Positions 1-6,708 are shown, counted from the first letter of the stretch. The stretch: DNA of 7,989 nt from an uncultured Veillonella sp. (GCA_934216375.1 CAKQBP010000054.1:1-7989); one strand, 5' to 3'. Numbers and translations are program-made. The notes: generated from the letters alone by a model not told the origin.

Positions 1-1
1 G

Positions 2-196
2 TTAGGGCAGGCCTATCGCTTGGTGGCTGTATATCAAGAAAAACAACAGATAGAGCAACAATTGCAAGAATTAAAACAGCGAAATGAAGAATTAGAGCAG
101 GAAAAGGCTAAGTTACAAGATCCGAAGACCATTGAAGGGGTGGCTCGTGAGGAATTAGGCTTAGTTAAGCCTGGTGAAGTACCATATGTAAAATAG
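2..196 (+). CDS. divIC: Septum formation initiator family protein (DivIC/FtsB-like), 3' end only
   Basis: This is the last 64 codons of a gene whose start lies before the window, read in the frame beginning at base 2 and ending with TAG at 194-196. The visible part has a Gln/Glu/Leu-rich heptad-like stretch (about residues 11-41 of the fragment, YQEKQQIEQQLQELKQ onward) that looks like a coiled coil. It then has the family's closing signature: DPKTIEGVAREELGLVKPGE and PYVK. Known DivIC/FtsB/FtsL proteins are small single-span membrane proteins that form a trimeric divisome complex with the coiled coil outside the membrane. The membrane segment would lie upstream and cannot be seen. The next gene is a YabR-type S1 protein, and divIC-yabR adjacency is known from Bacillus, which supports DivIC over FtsL. 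The family call is firm; the exact symbol is inferred from context. Confidence 0.85.
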   Translation, partial: LGQAYRLVAVYQEKQQIEQQLQELKQRNEELEQEKAKLQDPKTIEGVAREELGLVKPGEVPYVK

Positions 197-253
197 GTAA
201 GAATTCAATTTTTGATTCGCTTTAGTTTGTAGTTTAAGGTTTCCGCATTAATT

Positions 254-259
254 AGGAGG
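254..259 (+). promoter_or_regulatory. Ribosome binding site of the S1-domain gene
   Basis: AGGAGG, within TAGGAGGT at 253-260, lies 4 bases before the ATG at 264. It fixes this start. In the 67-bp gap after the divIC stop I see no convincing promoter, so the gene is probably cotranscribed with divIC. Confidence 0.8.
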
Positions 260-263
260 TTGC

Positions 264-665
264 ATGGCAATCGAAGTTGGTAACATTATTGATGGTACCG
301 TATCAGGTATTACAAAATTCGGCGTATTTGTTGATTTAGGAGAAAAACAAACGGGGTTAGTTCATATTTCTGAAGTAGCTCATGGGTATGTCGAAGATAT
401 TAATACCCTTTTAAAGGTTGAGGATCCGGTAAAGGTTAAGGTTTTATCTATTGATGGTAATAAAATTGGACTTTCCATTCGTCAAACACAACCTAAAGAG
501 GGTATGGACGAAGAAAAACGTCCTCATCGTGTTCAATCGAAACAAAGTATAGAGTCTTTCGAAGCGAAGATGAAATCATTCTTGCGCGATAGTAATGAAC
601 GATTACACGATTTAAAACGCAATACCGAAGGAAAACGCGGAGGCCGAGGTGGTCGTCGAGATTAA
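264..665 (+). CDS. yabR: S1-domain RNA-binding protein, YabR/CvfD (general stress protein 13) type
   Basis: This is a complete 133-aa protein. Residues 4-73 form a single S1 (OB-fold) RNA-binding domain with the usual markers: GNIIDGTVSGITKFGVFVDL, then GLVHISEV at 31-38, and VKVKVLSIDGNKIGLSIRQ at 56-74. Residues 97-120 carry the YabR-family segment SFEAKMKSFLRDSNERLHDL. The tail, NTEGKRGGRGGRRD, is basic and Gly/Arg-rich and could add nonspecific RNA contacts. Homologues of this size in Bacillus (YabR) and streptococci (CvfD/GSP13) are cytoplasmic and bind RNA or ribosomes, with post-transcriptional regulatory roles. That function is known for the family and not shown here. The gene lies directly after divIC, as in Bacillus, and is followed 5 bases later by a hairpin that probably ends the divIC transcript. 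Family identity is strong; the symbol rests on domain structure plus synteny. Confidence 0.88.
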   Translation: MAIEVGNIIDGTVSGITKFGVFVDLGEKQTGLVHISEVAHGYVEDINTLLKVEDPVKVKVLSIDGNKIGLSIRQTQPKEGMDEEKRPHRVQSKQSIESFEAKMKSFLRDSNERLHDLKRNTEGKRGGRGGRRD

Positions 666-670
666 TAGTG

Positions 671-699
671 AGAGATGGCATTCCGCCATCTCTTTACTT
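671..699 (+). terminator. Probable intrinsic terminator after the S1-domain gene
   Basis: AGAGATGGC (671-679) pairs perfectly with GCCATCTCT (685-693) around a 5-base loop, giving a 9-bp stem that starts 5 bases after the stop codon. The following tract is short and interrupted (TCTTTACTT), so it may be a moderate terminator or a transcript-end stabiliser. It marks the boundary with the following ppx-tilS-hpt group. Confidence 0.6.
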
Positions 700-718
700 A
701 TGTATAGAGTATTAACGC

Positions 719-724
719 TATAAT
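719..724 (+). promoter_or_regulatory. Candidate -10 box for the ppx-tilS-hpt transcript
   Basis: A perfect TATAAT lies 39 bases before the ppx start and after the preceding hairpin, which is where a new operon promoter is expected. The -35 is poor: TTATGT at 698-703 with a 15-base spacer is the best I find. The call rests mostly on position and the -10 match. Confidence 0.45.
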
Positions 725-762
725 AGTATTAGGAGAATGCTATGTATATGTAAGGAGCGATT

Positions 763-1659
763 ATGAAGTTAGCAATTATCGATATTGGCTCTAATTCAGT
801 ACGTTTATTATTGGCTACCTATGAGAATAACGAGTGGCGTTATGAGCCTAAGCAGTTGTGGACTACCCGTTTAGGTCAACGAAATACAGATGGTACCTTG
901 CGAGCTGAATCCATGGAAGCATCCTATCAGGCCTTTACGGATATAAAAAAAATAGCAAATGAATACGGTGCTGACTATTACTTTGGTTTTGCTACGAGTG
1001 CTGTTCGTGAAGCGGCTAATGGACTTGCATTTATGGAACGTATTAGTGAGTATTGTCCTATGGAATGGCGGATTTTATCTGGTGATGAAGAGGCTATGTA
1101 TGGCTTTTATGGCGCTTTAGGAAATCAATTAGATGATGGACGTCATTACACGACCATCGATATTGGTGGAGGTAGTACAGAGCTTGCATTAGGTAACAAA
1201 AATGGAGTGTACTGGAGTCGTTCTTATCCTGTGGGAGCAGTACGCCTTCAATCTATATCTGATAAAGGGCCTCAACGAGTGTGGGAGGAAACCCGTTTCC
1301 TTTGGGATCCGATGATGATTGAAGGTGAATTTGGTGAATTTATCGGTATTGGTGGCACCCTAACAACTTTGGCTGCTATTGATTTAGGCTTAGACCACTA
1401 TGATGGTACAAAGGTGCAAGGTCATAAATTGAGCCGTGAAACTGTAGAAGGTATCATTATGAAACTGCGCTATATGAGTCGTGATGAGAGATTACAAGTG
1501 AAAGGTTTACCGGCAGGTCGTGCCGACATCATCGTTGCTGGTGCGGAGATTTTAACGTCCTTTATGGATTCCTATGAGGTCCCTCATGTATTTGTGAGCG
1601 ATCAAGATGGTATGGAGGCGATGGCCCGTGAATGTGAAAGCACTCATTCGAACCGTTAA
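763..1659 (+). CDS. ppx: Ppx/GppA family phosphatase (exopolyphosphatase or pppGpp phosphohydrolase)
   Basis: This 298-aa protein is of the short two-domain Ppx/GppA type, members of the ASKHA (actin/Hsp70/sugar kinase) fold. The phosphate-1 loop DIGSNSVRLL is at residues 7-16, and FATSAVREA at 76-84. ISGDEEA-like RILSGDEEAMYG at 103-114 holds the acidic catalytic region (Glu109/Glu110). The second phosphate loop DIGGGSTEL is at 133-141, and GIGGTLTTLAA at 195-205 is the nucleotide-site glycine motif. The protein ends at about 300 residues, without the C-terminal HD-like domain of longer enterobacterial enzymes. Family enzymes hydrolyse terminal phosphates of polyphosphate, or the 5' phosphate of pppGpp. 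Sequence alone does not decide which substrate is used here. TAAGGAG (751-757), 5 bases before the ATG, supports the start. The 3' end overlaps tilS, implying translational coupling. In Bacillus the yabR-tilS interval holds spoIIE instead, so this is a lineage-specific neighbour. Confidence 0.88.
   Translation: MKLAIIDIGSNSVRLLLATYENNEWRYEPKQLWTTRLGQRNTDGTLRAESMEASYQAFTDIKKIANEYGADYYFGFATSAVREAANGLAFMERISEYCPMEWRILSGDEEAMYGFYGALGNQLDDGRHYTTIDIGGGSTELALGNKNGVYWSRSYPVGAVRLQSISDKGPQRVWEETRFLWDPMMIEGEFGEFIGIGGTLTTLAAIDLGLDHYDGTKVQGHKLSRETVEGIIMKLRYMSRDERLQVKGLPAGRADIIVAGAEILTSFMDSYEVPHVFVSDQDGMEAMARECESTHSNR
1614..1618 (+). promoter_or_regulatory. Ribosome binding site inside ppx that decides the tilS start
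   Basis: GGAGG inside the ppx reading frame lies 9 bases before the GTG at 1628 and 15 before the GTG at 1634. It is downstream of the first in-frame ATG at 1607, which has no good site of its own. It therefore favours GTG initiation of tilS at 1628. Confidence 0.5.
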
Positions 1660-2626
1660 TCACACTTTAAAATTACATGATATATTTCCTGAGAATAGTC
1701 GTATCTTGGTAGCTTGTTCTGGTGGTCCTGATTCGATGGCTTTATTGCATTTATTGCAAGATATTGCCACACATCGTCACACGGCGTATGAGCTTGGAGT
1801 TGCTATTGTAGATCATTGTATTCGTTCTGAAAGCAAGGATGAGGTTCTATGGTTACGAAACCAAGTGGAAATACTAGGGCTGCCATTTTATACGGCTACC
1901 GTTGATGTGCCTAAATTGAGTGAAGAGCAAAAACTATCAGAGGAAACTATAGGTCGCCAAGTTCGATATCAATGGCTGACCGACATAGCACAGTCTGAGA
2001 GGTATGACTATATTGCAGTAGCTCATCATAAAGATGACCAAGCCGAGTCAATCTTAGCTCATCTCATTAGAGGGACTGGACTTAATGGTTTGACAGGCAT
2101 GGCCGTTGTTAGTAATGATTATAGTATTCCAGTAGTAAGACCTCTGTTAGATGTCACAAAAGAAGAACTACTTTTATATTTGAAAGAAAAAGATATTTCT
2201 TACTGTGTAGATAGGACAAATGAGGATGTGCGATATCAGAGAAATAGAATTCGTCATCGCATTATACCTGAGTTAGAAACTATTAATCCTAACGTTGTTA
2301 ATGCCATTGTAAGACTAGGGAATTCTGTACGTGAAGACGTAATACTTATCTCCCAGTTAACGGATATGGCATTTAATGAGTTAGTAATGATTTCTGAAGA
2401 GGGAGCGTCTATATCTCGTAGGGGGTTACGTAAGGAGCCGTTGGCTATACAACGTCGATTGTGGCAAAGACTGGTGAGCATCCTTGATCCTGAAATCAAG
2501 CTTACCACTGCTCATCAAGAGCAATTACTCGACATTGTTAACACTGGGGAAGAGAAAACTTTCAATATAAAAAGTATAAAAGTAAGTGCTCAATGTGATA
2601 CAATAAAGGTATATTGCAAACATTAA
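1628..2626 (+). CDS. tilS: tRNA(Ile)-lysidine synthetase TilS, short form
   Basis: TilS converts C34 of the CAU-anticodon tRNA-Ile to lysidine using ATP and lysine, so that AUA is read as isoleucine. It is essential in most bacteria. From GTG 1628 the protein is 332 aa. The PP-loop motif SGGPDS is at about residues 31-36, with VDHCIRSES at 61-69. The ATPase-domain block starting HHKDDQAES lies at 133-141 and continues to GTGLNGLTGM. RPLLDVTKEELLLYL (171-185) and RTNEDVRYQRNRIRHRIIPE (196-215) are also family hallmarks. It ends after the central substrate-binding region (EEKTFNIKSIKVSAQCD, then IKVYCKH). It thus appears to lack the extra C-terminal domain of longer enzymes such as those of E. 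coli (432 aa) and B. subtilis. Short natural TilS proteins are known, for example in Aquifex. The gene overlaps ppx by 32 bases and precedes hpt by 23. Alternative starts are ATG 1607 (339 aa) and GTG 1634. Identity is secure; the start is uncertain. Confidence 0.93.
   Translation: MNVKALIRTVNHTLKLHDIFPENSRILVACSGGPDSMALLHLLQDIATHRHTAYELGVAIVDHCIRSESKDEVLWLRNQVEILGLPFYTATVDVPKLSEEQKLSEETIGRQVRYQWLTDIAQSERYDYIAVAHHKDDQAESILAHLIRGTGLNGLTGMAVVSNDYSIPVVRPLLDVTKEELLLYLKEKDISYCVDRTNEDVRYQRNRIRHRIIPELETINPNVVNAIVRLGNSVREDVILISQLTDMAFNELVMISEEGASISRRGLRKEPLAIQRRLWQRLVSILDPEIKLTTAHQEQLLDIVNTGEEKTFNIKSIKVSAQCDTIKVYCKH
2596..2604 (+). promoter_or_regulatory. Possible internal extended -10 promoter for hpt
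   Basis: TGATACAAT matches an extended -10 (TGn followed by a 5/6 match to TATAAT) at the end of tilS, 45 bases before the hpt ATG. No credible -35 is visible, and the site lies in coding sequence. It could add hpt expression independent of ppx-tilS. Confidence 0.3.
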
Positions 2627-2636
2627 TATGAATCGC

Positions 2637-2642
2637 GGAGGT
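2637..2642 (+). promoter_or_regulatory. Ribosome binding site of hpt
   Basis: GGAGGT, 7 bases before the ATG at 2650, is a strong Shine-Dalgarno match that fixes the hpt start. Confidence 0.8.
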
Positions 2643-2649
2643 CATATAG

Positions 2650-3195
2650 ATGCATCAAGATGCAAAAGATATTTTATATACAGAGGACCAATTAAAGGCA
2701 CGAGTGGCTGAATTAGGTCGTCAAATCAGTGTTGACTATAAAGGGGAATCCGTAGTTCTTGTAGGGGTATTGAAAGGTGCTATCGTTTTCTTTACAGATT
2801 TAGCTCGCTCTATCGACGAGAATGTGGATGTGAGTTTCGATTTTATTTCTTGCTCTAGCTATGGCAGCGGTACAACTAGTACAGGGGTAGTGCGAATTTT
2901 AAAAGATTTGGACCGCTCTGTAGAGGGGAAGCATGTACTCGTTGTAGAAGATATTGTAGATACTGGCACGACATTACATTACTTGCTAGAAAATTTACAT
3001 GCTCGTGGAGCTAAAAGCGTTCGTCTTGCAGCGTTGTTGAATAAACCTGAGCGCCGTAAAATGGATGTAGAAGTAGACTATGTAGGCTTTGTCATTCCTG
3101 ATTATTTTGTTATTGGCTATGGTTTAGACTATGCAGAAAAATATCGGCACTTACCTTATATAGGTATTTTAAAGGAAGAAATGTATCAAAGTTAA
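2650..3195 (+). CDS. hpt: Hypoxanthine (guanine) phosphoribosyltransferase
   Basis: This cytoplasmic purine-salvage enzyme joins hypoxanthine or guanine to PRPP, giving IMP or GMP and pyrophosphate. The protein is 181 aa, the usual bacterial length. The flexible-loop region SSYGSGTTSTG is at residues 69-79. The PRPP-binding motif VLVVEDIVDTGTTL at 96-109 carries the paired acidic residues Glu100/Asp101. LLNKPERRKMDVEVDYVGF at 129-147 includes the base-contacting lysine region, and PDYFVIGYGLDYAEKYRHLP at 150-169 is the strongly conserved closing signature. The position between tilS and ftsH matches B. subtilis tilS-hprT-ftsH and many other Firmicutes. In Listeria and Bacillus, TilS-HprT and HprT-FtsH associations have been reported, so the conserved order may be functional. 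No truncation or missing residue is seen. Confidence 0.95.
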   Translation: MHQDAKDILYTEDQLKARVAELGRQISVDYKGESVVLVGVLKGAIVFFTDLARSIDENVDVSFDFISCSSYGSGTTSTGVVRILKDLDRSVEGKHVLVVEDIVDTGTTLHYLLENLHARGAKSVRLAALLNKPERRKMDVEVDYVGFVIPDYFVIGYGLDYAEKYRHLPYIGILKEEMYQS

Positions 3196-3200
3196 AAATA

Positions 3201-3209
3201 TGATATAAT
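3201..3209 (+). promoter_or_regulatory. Probable ftsH promoter (extended -10)
   Basis: TGATATAAT is a perfect extended -10 (TGnTATAAT) located 5 bases after the hpt stop. It predicts a transcript start near 3216 and a 5' leader of about 68 bases. No good -35 is visible at the usual spacing, which extended -10 promoters tolerate. ftsH can therefore be transcribed apart from the tilS-hpt genes. Confidence 0.55.
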
Positions 3210-3212
3210 ATA

Positions 3213-3241
3213 TGAGTTCATCTCTCAACGAGATGTACTCA
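3213..3241. promoter_or_regulatory. Inverted repeat at the ftsH transcription start
   Basis: TGAGTTCATCTC (3213-3224) and GAGATGTACTCA (3230-3241) are complementary at 11 of 12 positions (one T.T mismatch) around a TCAAC loop. It starts 3 bases after the -10 box and so overlaps the predicted +1. It could be a repressor operator or a hairpin at the 5' end of the ftsH mRNA. No T-run follows, so it is not a typical terminator for hpt. It does not match the CIRCE element. Confidence 0.5.
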
Positions 3242-3283
3242 ATTCGTTTATACAACTAAACTATTATTGAAAGGGGTAATATT

Positions 3284-5212
3284 TTGGGTCGATTTACTAA
3301 AAATATCGTCCTTTATTTACTTATCATTGCCGCTTTCGTTATCGCCATTGACGCTTTCTCTGGTCAAAGTGCGAATAAATCTGAACTCAGTTATACAGGA
3401 TTTATTCAACAAGTACAACAGAAAAAGGTTGAGTCCGTAACGATTACCAATGATCATGGTATTAAAGGTAAACTAAAAAATGGAACAGAATTCAATTCTT
3501 ATGCGCCAACTGATGAAACGTTAATCAAAACTTTACAAGATAATGGTGTAGAAATTACTGCAGCTCCACCTGAGCAACCAGCTTGGTGGATGAGCTTGTT
3601 AGGTTCTGCTATTCCAATTATCATTTTGGTAGTATTGTTCTTCTTCATCATGCAACAAACGCAAGGTGGCGGGGGCCGCGTGATGAACTTTGGTAAAAGC
3701 CGTGCTAAATTGATGGGTGAAGGCAATGTAAAGGTTAGCTTTAAAGATGTAGCTGGCGCTGAAGAAGCAAAACAAGAATTAGAAGAAGTAGTAGAATTCT
3801 TGAAGGATCCAGGCAAGTTCACAACTATCGGGGCTAAAATTCCGAAAGGTGTATTATTAGCAGGACCTCCAGGTACAGGTAAAACATTACTTGCTAAAGC
3901 CGTTGCTGGTGAAGCAGGTGTACCATTCTTTACGATTTCTGGTTCTGACTTTGTAGAAATGTTTGTTGGTGTTGGTGCTTCTCGTGTGCGTGATCTTTTC
4001 ACACAAGCGAAAAAGAACGCTCCTTGTATCATCTTTATCGATGAAATCGATGCGGTTGGTCGTCAACGTGGCGCCGGTCTTGGTGGCGGTCACGATGAAC
4101 GTGAACAAACATTAAACCAATTGCTCGTTGAAATGGATGGTTTCGGTGCTAACGAAGGTATTATTACTATCGCTGCAACAAACCGCCCAGATATTCTAGA
4201 TCCTGCACTTTTACGTCCAGGGCGTTTTGACCGTCAAGTTATCGTAGGTCGTCCAGACTTACGCGGTCGTGAAGCAATCTTGAAAGTTCATGCTCGTAAT
4301 AAGCCTTTAGCTGATGACGTAGATTTGAAAACGATTGCTAAGAAAACTCCAGGCTTTACTGGTGCTGACTTGAATAACTTGTTAAACGAAGCAGCTCTTT
4401 TGGCAGCTCGTCTTAACAAAAAAGTAATTACTATGGCTGAAGTTGAAGAAGCCAGTGAAAAGGTTAGTATGGGTCCTGAGCGCCGTAGTCACATTGTGAG
4501 CGACAAAGATCGCAAGTTAACAGCGTACCATGAATCTGGTCATGCTATTGTGGCACATCTATTGCCTCATGCAGATCCTGTTCATAAGGTAACAATTATT
4601 CCTCGTGGTGCAGCTGGTGGCTACACTATGATGCTTCCAACGGAAGAACAAAACTACAAAACAAAATCTCAATTATTAGCAGATATTCGGGTGGCTCTTG
4701 GTGGTCGAATTGCAGAAGCCTTGATTTTAGATGAAATCAGTACAGGTGCTTCTGGAGACCTTCAAAGTGTAACTAATACTGCTCGTGCTATGGTAACTCG
4801 TTGGGGGATGAGTGATGAGCTTGGCCCTATCGTGTTCGGTGAACAACAAGAACAAATTTTCTTGGGGAAAAACCTAGGCCATGAGCGCAACTATAGTGAA
4901 GAAATCGCTGCGAAAATCGACTCTGAAATTCATCGTATCGTTGAAGAAGCTTACAAAGATGTAACAAAACTTCTTAGCGAGAACGAAAAATTCTTACATG
5001 ACATGGCAAATGCTTTGTTAGAAGAAGAAACAATCGATGCGAAAGCGGTAGATAATCTTTACAAATATGGTACAACAAAAGAACCTGAAGCTGAGGAGCC
5101 TAAAGTAACTTATGAAGCAGACGGTAGCATAGTACCAGAAGGTGTTGATGCTAAAGAAACAACTAGTACTGTAGCAGATTTTAGTGAAATATCATCTAAT
5201 GATATTAAATAA
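3284..5212 (+). CDS. ftsH: ATP-dependent zinc metalloprotease FtsH
   Basis: FtsH is a hexameric inner-membrane AAA+ protease that extracts and degrades misassembled membrane proteins and some soluble regulators. The 642-aa protein is standard length. Transmembrane segment 1 is at about residues 8-24, an extracytoplasmic domain at 30-100, and transmembrane segment 2 at 104-123, followed by a Gly-rich linker (QGGGGR). The AAA domain has Walker A GPPGTGKT (194-201), the pore motif FVG (227-229), Walker B IIFIDEID (249-256) and a second region of homology with Arg fingers around RPGRFDR (311-317). The protease domain has the zinc motif HESGH (416-420) and the third ligand Asp492 in TGASGDLQ. The tail after about 598 is acidic and probably disordered. 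The start codon is TTG, with AAGGGG (3271-3276) 7 bases upstream. A promoter and inverted repeat lie upstream and a strong terminator downstream. Confidence 0.97.
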   Translation: MGRFTKNIVLYLLIIAAFVIAIDAFSGQSANKSELSYTGFIQQVQQKKVESVTITNDHGIKGKLKNGTEFNSYAPTDETLIKTLQDNGVEITAAPPEQPAWWMSLLGSAIPIIILVVLFFFIMQQTQGGGGRVMNFGKSRAKLMGEGNVKVSFKDVAGAEEAKQELEEVVEFLKDPGKFTTIGAKIPKGVLLAGPPGTGKTLLAKAVAGEAGVPFFTISGSDFVEMFVGVGASRVRDLFTQAKKNAPCIIFIDEIDAVGRQRGAGLGGGHDEREQTLNQLLVEMDGFGANEGIITIAATNRPDILDPALLRPGRFDRQVIVGRPDLRGREAILKVHARNKPLADDVDLKTIAKKTPGFTGADLNNLLNEAALLAARLNKKVITMAEVEEASEKVSMGPERRSHIVSDKDRKLTAYHESGHAIVAHLLPHADPVHKVTIIPRGAAGGYTMMLPTEEQNYKTKSQLLADIRVALGGRIAEALILDEISTGASGDLQSVTNTARAMVTRWGMSDELGPIVFGEQQEQIFLGKNLGHERNYSEEIAAKIDSEIHRIVEEAYKDVTKLLSENEKFLHDMANALLEEETIDAKAVDNLYKYGTTKEPEAEEPKVTYEADGSIVPEGVDAKETTSTVADFSEISSNDIK

Positions 5213-5229
5213 TGGATATTGTTCAAATG

Positions 5230-5266
5230 AAAAAGAGCTAGCCTTTTTGAGGGCTAGCTCTTTTTT
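5230..5266. terminator. Bidirectional intrinsic terminator between convergent ftsH and thrE-like genes
   Basis: GAGCTAGCC (5235-5243) pairs perfectly with GGCTAGCTC (5252-5260) around an 8-base loop. Flanking A5 (5230-5234) and T6 (5261-5266) extend the stem to 14 bp and provide a U-tract on both strands. It can end ftsH transcription rightward and the minus-strand gene leftward. The minus-strand stop codon (complement of 5265-5267) falls in the T-run. Confidence 0.93.
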
Positions 5267-6608
5267 ACTGTCCATCGTTTATATGACGTGTGGCAAGAAG
5301 CTCTGTCATGCGCTGTTCTTTTAGTTTTTGCAAATATTTTTGTGCCAAAACATTTGGTATAGCTACACCGATTGCTATAGCTATAGTTGTAAATGTGCCA
5401 GTTACACCATTTTGTATCATAAGGATTAGACTAGCATCATTTAATGCATTGATATGTAACATATCGAAGAGAAATCGGTAGTACAGTATACCGGGCATTA
5501 ATGCGATGGCAGATGGTACGATAATGATAGTGCTAGATGTTTTTAGCCAAGTAGAAACTTTTACAAAAATAATACTCATTATGGCAGCACCAATAAAGGT
5601 AGCACCTGGTGTAGAAAATCCTAATTCTACGGATAGTATATTGCGAATACATACACATAGTACCCCACCAATACCAATGGATACTAATAGTCTGACAGGA
5701 GCATTAAAAAGTACCGCAAAAGCGGCTGCAGCTGTAAAAGAACCGATAACTTGCTCTATGGAAATAACATGAGGTTTAATATCAACGAAATTAAATGCCG
5801 GTGCAGGGCTAAAATAGAGTGCCATGGCCATACCTAAAGTCATGCTACCCACGATGAGTAGCGTTCTAATGGCTCGTGTCATGCCCGATAAAATATGATT
5901 ATTAATGATATCGATGACACAATTGATCAATGGTACCCCAGGAATCATGAACAAGGTGCAGCAAACGAGTACATATAGTAAGGATTCATTATTTACATGA
6001 CTATAAAAAGCATAAGCCGATATCATGGCAGCAAATCCGCCTAATGCGATTCCTACATATTCATTAAGCCCTAATCTACATGATAGGGTGCGCGTAAAAT
6101 AACCAATACTAGAACATATGATAGTAACAATGAATGCGATAATATCGCCACTGTAAAGGTATGCAAGACCTGCCGATCCTAGTGCACAAGCTAGTCCTTT
6201 TATCCAGTTTGGATACGTCGGTATAGTTGTATCTAGTTTGGCAATTAGTCGTTCATAGGTTGTTAGTGAGTAATGTCGCTCAAAGGCGCGCCATGTGAGC
6301 TTTGATACGGCGTTAATCATAGCCATATTCGGAATGTGAACTGGTGTTTTTCTAAATACAGTTATGGATCGTTCTTTGTGTAATAGATTGACCATAATAG
6401 TGGTATAAGAGATATGGATATTTAAGTAATCGTGAGGTATTCCCATAAATGTTGCGGCTTTTAGCATTTCCTCAATGATTCGATTTGTATTTGCCCCACA
6501 TTCCATTAGTAACTTCCCTATGTTGAGGAGTACATCTAGTTTTCGATGAATATGGATAAAAGGGTTCTCTAATACTTGATTTTTTTCTTCTAATGTAAAC
6601 TGTTTCAT
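5265..6608 (-). CDS. Threonine/serine exporter family membrane protein (ThrE type, fused YjjP-YjjB domains)
   Basis: This 447-aa protein has a soluble N-terminal part followed by about ten hydrophobic segments. The N-terminal ThrE domain (DUF1212/YjjP-like) shows IGKLLMECGANTNRIIEEML at residues 30-49, then HDYLNIHISYTTIMV and a first membrane bundle at about 136-268. FMIPGVPLINCVIDIINNHI at 220-239 is a family signature. The C-terminal bundle (about 286-421) resembles the YjjB/ThrE_2 domain and contains VPSAIALMPG at 364-373. Corynebacterium ThrE exports threonine and serine by proton antiport, and the E. coli YjjP/YjjB pair is linked to succinate export. The substrate here is therefore open. 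GGAGAG (complement of 6613-6618), 4 bases before the ATG, supports the start. The gene is convergent with ftsH and divergent from birA, so it is a separate unit sitting inside a cluster that is otherwise on the plus strand. Confidence 0.88.
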   Translation of the reverse strand: MKQFTLEEKNQVLENPFIHIHRKLDVLLNIGKLLMECGANTNRIIEEMLKAATFMGIPHDYLNIHISYTTIMVNLLHKERSITVFRKTPVHIPNMAMINAVSKLTWRAFERHYSLTTYERLIAKLDTTIPTYPNWIKGLACALGSAGLAYLYSGDIIAFIVTIICSSIGYFTRTLSCRLGLNEYVGIALGGFAAMISAYAFYSHVNNESLLYVLVCCTLFMIPGVPLINCVIDIINNHILSGMTRAIRTLLIVGSMTLGMAMALYFSPAPAFNFVDIKPHVISIEQVIGSFTAAAAFAVLFNAPVRLLVSIGIGGVLCVCIRNILSVELGFSTPGATFIGAAIMSIIFVKVSTWLKTSSTIIIVPSAIALMPGILYYRFLFDMLHINALNDASLILMIQNGVTGTFTTIAIAIGVAIPNVLAQKYLQKLKEQRMTELLATRHINDGQ

Positions 6609-6679
6609 ATATCTCTCCAGAGGATAATAGGTAGAATTATTGTTATCTATTCTTATATATATACCTTTATACTATATAC

Positions 6680-6688
6680 ATTATACCA
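6680..6688 (-). promoter_or_regulatory. Promoter of the ThrE-like gene (extended -10)
   Basis: Read on the minus strand this is TGGTATAAT, a perfect extended -10, 71 bases before the ATG. It predicts a start near 6673 and a leader of about 65 bases. No strong -35 is visible. Further GTATA copies downstream on the same strand could act as weaker alternatives. Confidence 0.5.
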
Positions 6689-6691
6689 TTA

Positions 6692-6706
6692 ATTATTTTA
6701 AATAAT
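6692..6706. promoter_or_regulatory. AT-only palindrome between the divergent promoters
   Basis: ATTATTT-T-AAATAAT is a perfect 7+1+7 dyad. It lies just upstream of the minus-strand -10 and just before the birA -35 candidate, so a protein bound there could affect both genes. With only A and T in an AT-rich gap it may also be chance. Confidence 0.25.
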
Positions 6707-6708
6707 CC

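Noticed and set aside
493..681. Minus-strand open frame of 62 codons over the S1-domain gene
   Set aside because: It starts in the terminator hairpin and overlaps a well-supported conserved gene; there is no ribosome site.
2254..2508. Minus-strand open frame of 84 codons in tilS
   Set aside because: It is a shadow of tilS with no start signal and no recognisable protein feature.
3213..3241. CIRCE/HrcA heat-shock operator before ftsH
   Set aside because: The CIRCE arms (TTAGCACTC/GAGTGCTAA with a 9-base spacer) do not match, and no CtsR heptad repeat is present.
3499..4108. Long open frames on the minus strand within ftsH (177 and 73 codons)
   Set aside because: They lie opposite the strongly conserved FtsH AAA domain, have no ribosome site, and their Pro/Ser/Thr/Asn-rich composition is what the complement of biased FtsH codons gives.
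5290..5772. Plus-strand open frames within the ThrE-like gene (63 and 88 codons)
   Set aside because: They are the antisense of a clear membrane-protein gene, with no ribosome site or recognisable domain.
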